From: Galaxea fascicularis
Taxonomy: Eukaryota; Cnidaria; Anthozoa; Scleractinia; Euphylliidae
Assembly (NCBI GenBank): GCA_948470475.1
Contig: OX419338.1
Location: 8,975,350-9,039,349 of the forward strand
Length of the DNA: 64,000 nt
Direction of reading: 5' to 3'
The position numbers and the translations under genes are program-made. The notes under the pieces are model-generated. The model did not search any database and was not told where the DNA came from. It saw only the letters and a list, made by a program, of their open reading frames with translations. Shown here piece after piece: positions 58,801-64,000 of this stretch (its first letter is position 1; the number at the start of each line of letters is the position of its first letter).

Positions 58801-60270
58801 AAAAGAAAGAAAACAACAATTAACTTTCCTTGACTAGCGAGTAGTGGTTATCGAAGTTCTTGTGTATTCCATTACAAGGCCATAATACGGCTAATCAGGT
58901 AGTATAGCTAAAAAAGGTCTTTTTGTCAAAGTAGCTCAAGTCCTGCTTAAATATTCATTTTCCTTTTGTCACCAGCTTTGGCGCCCAGGTTGCCCGCAAC
59001 AGGTCTGGCGGGGTGAGTTGGTGCGAAAAGACACTTCAACTGGTACCAGTCTCGGCAGCTGCTTTCAAGGTGTAAATAAGGTCCCGGATGTCCTTTCGCT
59101 TCCCTGTGATTGTTTCCAGAGAAAACCAATCTGGTTTCCTTATTGGCAAAGAGAAGTCTGTGATTGGATCCTGTTAAATAATAGAAAAAGAATGTGGAAA
59201 GTTGTTAGTCAAAAAGTTTGTCGAAAAATTGCTGCCAATAACTAAGATAGAAGATACTTAAATACTTAAAGACACTTAGGCATACAGCCTCTCCTTCATT
59301 ACGAGGCAGCGTACACCAGGCAACATTTGTGCAACTTGTCTCGAACATGTTTTAGACGTCAATCGACAATGCTGCAACAGGTCGATTGAACCTTGACTTG
59401 CAAAGCCGCGGTACTCGTCGCTTTCCATTTCGTCAAACTTTTCAGAAATTTCGATATGGAGATAAATGGTAAACGCTTTTTTCGGTTTGCCCCTCTGGAA
59501 ATTTTTACAAAACCAACGGAACGGAACTTAAGAGTCGTTCTGTTTTCCCGGTTCTGACGCGACCCGGAAGGACTTTCCAGTTTTCTCGTTCCCCCATCCC
59601 CTAACCGCGATACCGTGACGGGAACAGTTGACTGCATTGCCTATGAATGAAGACACGATCGAACTGATTCTTCATAACAGTCGATTTTGGACGATTTACT
59701 ATGAGAATGTTCTCAACGTAGCTCGCATTCAAATGAACCAAACCTTACTTCAAAAAAGCTCTCCATGTATTGTAGCACATATACACCGCAATCACAGTAG
59801 TTATCCTGCTGAGGCACCTGAAAAACGTGAGGAAAAAAAGTGTGTATTTAGTATAGATAATCGCAAGGGACCGAGTAAAATTAAGGATTAATCATCACTT
59901 GCGTTTTCAGAAGTTGCCGAAATTGCCCCAGTCGCGCAGCAACGAGAATTTTACGAGGAAACTTGCAATTACTTGCTTATCACTAAATGGGCAAAATTAA
60001 TTAGGGAATCGTGCATACAGTTTATTCATTTCTCATTGGAAGCCCGCTAAATGCGAATACAAATTTCAATAAAATCTAACCAACCAATCGATTCAATGAA
60101 ATTTAACCAAAGTCTTGGCCAAAAAAAAAAATTCGTTTCAAATGAATCACTGCGGGAAAACGCTTGCCTCCAAAGCGGTTATTCCCACGAAATCGACAAA
60201 AGGAATGAAAAACAAACAAATTGAATACTCACAGGTCCTCTATCTAGGTTTATTGGCGCTTCAGACTCCA
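55820..60270. other. Gene-poor stretch downstream of the CRE cluster
   Basis: Possible non-coding transcript region starting at the promoter-like block. No exon with a recognisable product was found on either strand. Confidence 0.45.
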
Positions 60271-60276
60271 AGGTAC

Positions 60277-60395
60277 AAACTCAAAGTACAGATTTTCATT
60301 TCGCAAAGTACAGATTTCATTTCGCAAAGTACAGATTTTCATTTCGCAAAGTACAGATTTCGTTTCGTTTCGCAAAGTACCATTTCGCAAAGTAC
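60277..60395. repeat. Minisatellite of TTTCGCAAAGTACAGAT
   Basis: Five to six copies of CATTTCGCAAAGTACAGATT, about 23-25 bases each, the last ones shortened. It is a simple tandem array. Confidence 0.85.
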
Positions 60396-60429
60396 AATAA
60401 GCCTGTTGCAACTCGGTATGTTGTTTAAC

Positions 60430-62580
60430 CATTCATGAGGATAAACCGTGGGAAAACCCTGCTAGCACGAGATTTCAAGGCTGGATATTACTCGAGAAGG
60501 TTCCGGGATCACACAGAAGTCAAATTCACAACACACGTCCGTTCACTGTTTCCGCTGTTGACCCTAGGGTTTGCGTGACTTAATCATTGCAGTATCAACT
60601 GAATAATCTGTTACCAAAATCTTCGCCGGGAAAACGTCTAATTATGCTTAAACACCAGCATAAAGGGAGAGATATTCTGCACTCGATTTAAACTCAGTAA
60701 CTGCTAAAAATAGTGAGCAGTGCTTGTACATTGAATAGGGTCTTAGTTTTCGTAGTACGAAAAGTAAGATGGGGTCTTAAATCTTTATAGGTCCTAGGTC
60801 GTAGTTTTCGGGGGTCTCAGTTTTCGTAACACCCCGTTAACAACATAAGGGATTCGACAAATGTTGGACTAACGACGACATTTAGATGGTTACAATATAA
60901 ACGGTTGAAATAACAGTAACGCTAGTTAAAAAACACTACACAATTTCAGGGAAATCCCGCTTGCCTGGAAAGCACACAGCGTAATCGATCGTGCGTGTCA
61001 GTTTCTCATATTCGATTGGTTCTGATCTGTTTTCTGTTCGGGAACCGAAATATATCCGAGAAACAATTGATTGGTATTACCGATTGTAAATAGTTTATGT
61101 AAGGCATCACGAAGACGAAACCTCAATAAGACCTTATGAATAATCTCGAACACTTTGTGCTATATGAAGTAGTTATCGCCCGCTAACAGCCTATCATTGT
61201 GTCTGTGCATTTTTATGCAGCAGACACAAAAATTGCAAAAAACATAGTAATCGGCGCTCTAGTTTACTAAAAATGTCCTCTGTCTCAGCAAATCAGCGTT
61301 CAGTAATTTTGCCCTTTAGTGATGACGATCCTAATAACGAATACCCCAGACTAATTGCTGTGAAAATCCGAAAACCGTTAACACTAGAAATATTCATGGA
61401 ATGTTATTGTTTCAAATAAAAAGCCAATCAAGCGGGAGAAAACTAAAACGCAAACAGTAACGCAGTGTTCACTGTCTGCGACGCAGGCCACTTCAAACGT
61501 GACCAACATCTAATTCCTCTTTCACGTCTTTTCCAGGCACACACATAACGAGAAAATTAGAATTGATCACCGCATATAAAACGTCCAGCCCAGTCAAAAT
61601 GGTTTTGAGTAGTGAGCAATATGGTTTGAGTAGTAGGCAGCAAAGGCTGGAGGACCTTGCCTGTTAAGGGGGTGCGGGGGCATGCTTCCCCGGAAATTTT
61701 TGAAAATATCGCCTTCAAATGGTTGCATCTGGCGCATTTTGGGAGTAAACTCAGCCCCTCTTAGGTATCTTATAGATGACACTTCTCAAGAGCTTTTATT
61801 CCTCAAATCTTTATTATTTTCCACTGGTAGCTTTGTTTGAAAAGCAAAGATGTTTAATCAAGTACCAGCCAACAATGTCAAGTGTTAGAAACCTAGTAAA
61901 TGAACATTCCAGTAACCCGCCATTCCACGCGCAAGCATAGTCAGTTACTTTTTTTGGTTACAATTTGAATTAGTGGAGTCCCCATATTTGTTATCGATGA
62001 ACTTTAGTGTGAGGTTGGCGGCAGAAATCTCGTTGTAAGCGGCAAAATCGCCGGCTGCTGGCACATTCTGACTGGGCTTAAAGTCTCGATTTTAAACCAG
62101 ATTCTCTCAAGAAGTAGCACAAGAAATAATGAAAAAAAGAGGGGAATACCAAAAACGGTATTGAAAAAAATTTTCAACCAACCTTCGGATGATTGCCTTT
62201 CATGTTGTCTTTGTTGAAATCTCTTGGCTCGGCGTCCTTTTTTCTCTCCCTCCATTCAACCTTAAGGTAGCTGGAGATAAAACAACCAGTAACTATAACT
62301 AGTGTAAGCACTGGGACAGTTTGTCAGGGTCGAGATTCATCCTACGGTCACTTACAGTGCGCTTTCCATTCAGCGTCAGAACTGGTCAGCCAGACCAGTA
62401 TGCGAGTATTGGTTATGCACTGGGACTTTGTATTCGTTTTATCATGGTGCCCTTGAGAAGAGTACGTAAAACTATCCCTTTATAATAGTGTATTCCTTCT
62501 TTTGCAGACTGGACGCTCTATGCGGTTAGTTCTGACAAATGCTAAGTGCCTTAAGGGGCCGACCATTTAACTCTTGAGGG
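60430..62580. other. No gene seen
   Basis: Nothing beyond short frames without motifs. Confidence 0.5.
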
Positions 62581-62794
62581 GGGGCGTGGGTGATTTTGAA
62601 AAAAAATTTCCTGCAAGCACTTGGTGGAAGAAAAAAATTGCATGCAGCACAAATGAAATAGAAAAAAAATTCTTGCACTGCTGCGAGCAAGAAAAAAAAT
62701 GTTGCAAAGCTATTTTATCATTCCTAGGGGGCCGTTTACAATTCTCAGAAAAACTGCAACCATTCCGGATAATCTGCAAGCCAGCGAGCCACTC

Positions 62795-63130
62795 TGGTTA
62801 GCCTATTAAAATAACACATTGATTGGCCTAAATAACACTCTGGTTAGCCTAAATGTCACACTGGTTGGCCTACAGTTAGCTTAGGTACATTGTAGCTTGC
62901 GAATTGTCCTTATAATGGGATAAGGGATTTCTCGCTTGCTCGGTTCACATGGCTCCAAGTCATAGGAGTCATGCAAGCCATTACGGGGTTAGCCTAAATT
63001 ACACATTTGCTAGCCTAGTTAGCACTACAGTTAGCCTACAGTTCCTTAGGTAGCTTGCGGTTATTGGGATCAGGGATTTCTGGCTTGCTGGCTCGCACTG
63101 TATCCAAACTCGTTAGCTTATCACAAGCAG
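62795..63130. repeat. Imperfect tandem duplication of about 165 bp
   Basis: Two units share GTTAGCCTAAAT, TACAGTTAGC(CT)TA, TTAGGTA, GTAGCTTGCG, GGGATxAGGGATTTCT and GCTTGCT in the same order. Preceded (62590-62710) by several GAAAAAAAATTC-like short repeats. Confidence 0.6.
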
Positions 63131-63474
63131 TAATGGAGGTAAATTTCTCTATTTGAAGAATCAAGTTTTATTAGACAAAGAAAAATAATTTGTTCATTTT
63201 TAATCTTTTCAACTGAAGCATTTTCATGTAATTACTTTATTGAAATATAAGGTTTTTGCAATGTCATAAAACATAAGACAATATATAACGCATTTGTTTT
63301 GGAGATTTCAGTCCACTTTTAAATTGTAACTAATAGTTCTAGCAGTAATTACCATGCTATGAGCATTTCGGAACTGCTTTTTGGTATTTTTAGCTATTTT
63401 TTTTAATTAAGAAGCTAACCATTTTCAAATCTACCTCTGGAGCATCACTTTATAACATGAGAATACCGTCGTTT

Positions 63475-64000
63475 TCATCTAGGCGTGGACAAGTGACAGC
63501 AAAACATGTTCTAATGCGACGCAAACATGACATACTTGGTAACCAAACATTTCAAGTTTGAAGGGTGTTTGAGCACGTTTTACCAAAATGGCAGAAAGAA
63601 TAGATATCGAAGACTTCTTCGAGGAAATTGATCCAGACATGTTAAAGTATGCTTCCGCTTTTCTTAAATGTGGGTTCTCATCAAGTGTAACGATAAAGTA
63701 TTGGTGTGAACAGGATTTCCAAAACTCAGAGGTGGTGTATTTGTGTGCAGTTGAACGGTTTATACGATACCTACCATCTGAATCACCTCATTTCGGAAAT
63801 CCTTGGACAGAGGAATACCTGGTTTGAGGTTTCGGCTGTATTTGTTTATCGAAAACATATCAACAAATTCGAAAACTTTTAAACTTAGGCGCGAAAGTTT
63901 GCTTAACGGCTATAAAACTTCAAATGTTTGGTTACCAAACATGTCATGTTTGCATCCAATTAGAACATGTTTTTCTGTCACGTGTCCACGCTTAGATGAA
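63475..64000. mobile_element. TIR-bounded element, right end at or past the window edge
   Basis: The left repeat begins TTCATCTAGGCGTGGACAAG, and the right repeat, reverse-complemented, begins TTCATCTAAGCGTGGACACG. Similarity runs for about 80 bases with scattered differences and includes a shared TTGGTAACCAAACATTT. Between them lies the 79-aa frame. The outer ends are not defined because the match reaches base 64000. Confidence 0.7.
63588..63827 (+). CDS. 79-aa open frame inside a terminal-inverted-repeat unit
   Basis: The ATG has a good context (AAAATGG). The protein starts MAERIDIEDFFEEIDPDMLK and has a helical, SAM-like look (hydrophobic spacing DFF..ID..ML..ASAFL..GF), then ends NPWTEEYLV. 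I do not recognise it, and the SAM likeness is only by pattern. It lies between inverted repeats at 63475-63562 and 63919-64000, so it is probably carried by a mobile element or its relic rather than being a host gene. The frame may also be one exon of something longer, with CTG|GTTTGA as a weak donor. Confidence 0.4.
   Translation: MAERIDIEDFFEEIDPDMLKYASAFLKCGFSSSVTIKYWCEQDFQNSEVVYLCAVERFIRYLPSESPHFGNPWTEEYLV

Noticed and set aside
60277..60395. CRISPR-like array
   Set aside because: The units are contiguous without unique spacers, and the context is eukaryotic. It is a simple minisatellite.

Overview
The window looks like nuclear DNA from a cnidarian, most likely an anthozoan such as a stony coral. 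This is inferred from three things. Genes are split by GT-AG introns or are intronless receptors. There are tRNA-derived SINEs of a kind I associate with anthozoan genomes. Non-coding DNA is dense with small foldback and inverted-repeat elements. No bacterial operon, CRISPR array or phage signature is present.

Layout. (1) About 2.3-14.9 kb, minus strand: a multi-exon gene for an M-phase phosphoprotein 8 (MPP8/MPHOSPH8) homologue. It has an N-terminal chromodomain split over two exons, a large low-complexity exon with an AT-hook-like motif, an acidic exon, and ankyrin-repeat exons. The C-terminal domain was not found and probably lies left of the window. The gene carries an internal tandem duplication of about 0.5 kb that copies the start of its largest exon. 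(2) 16.3-19.3 kb and 27.9-30.6 kb, minus strand: two intronless class C GPCRs with Venus-flytrap, nine-cysteine and 7TM regions. One is mGluR-like and one closer to calcium-sensing-type receptors. A decayed receptor fragment lies between them at 20.6 kb. (3) About 22.2 kb (minus) and 50.9 kb (plus): two very small proteins that appear to be diverged paralogues of a family I do not recognise. The second has tandem perfect CRE sites (TGACGTCA) in its promoter. (4) 32.5-42.5 kb: a repeat-rich block with LINE 3' fragments, a Harbinger transposase remnant interrupted by a hAT-type MITE, head-to-head SINEs, foldback elements and minisatellites. (5) 51-63 kb: mostly gene-poor, with a cluster of CRE sites and an orphan promoter-like block at 55.2-55.8 kb. 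(6) Right edge: a terminal-inverted-repeat unit that encloses a 79-residue open frame.

Functionally, the only clear assignments are a heterochromatin reader (MPP8, of the HUSH silencing complex in vertebrates) and amino-acid or cation-sensing class C receptors. MPP8-type silencing acts on retroelements, and this locus is full of their remains, but nothing in the sequence links the two. No complete, recognisable biological system beyond these genes is visible. The best candidates for something undescribed are the small-protein pair with CRE promoters and the TIR unit with its open frame.
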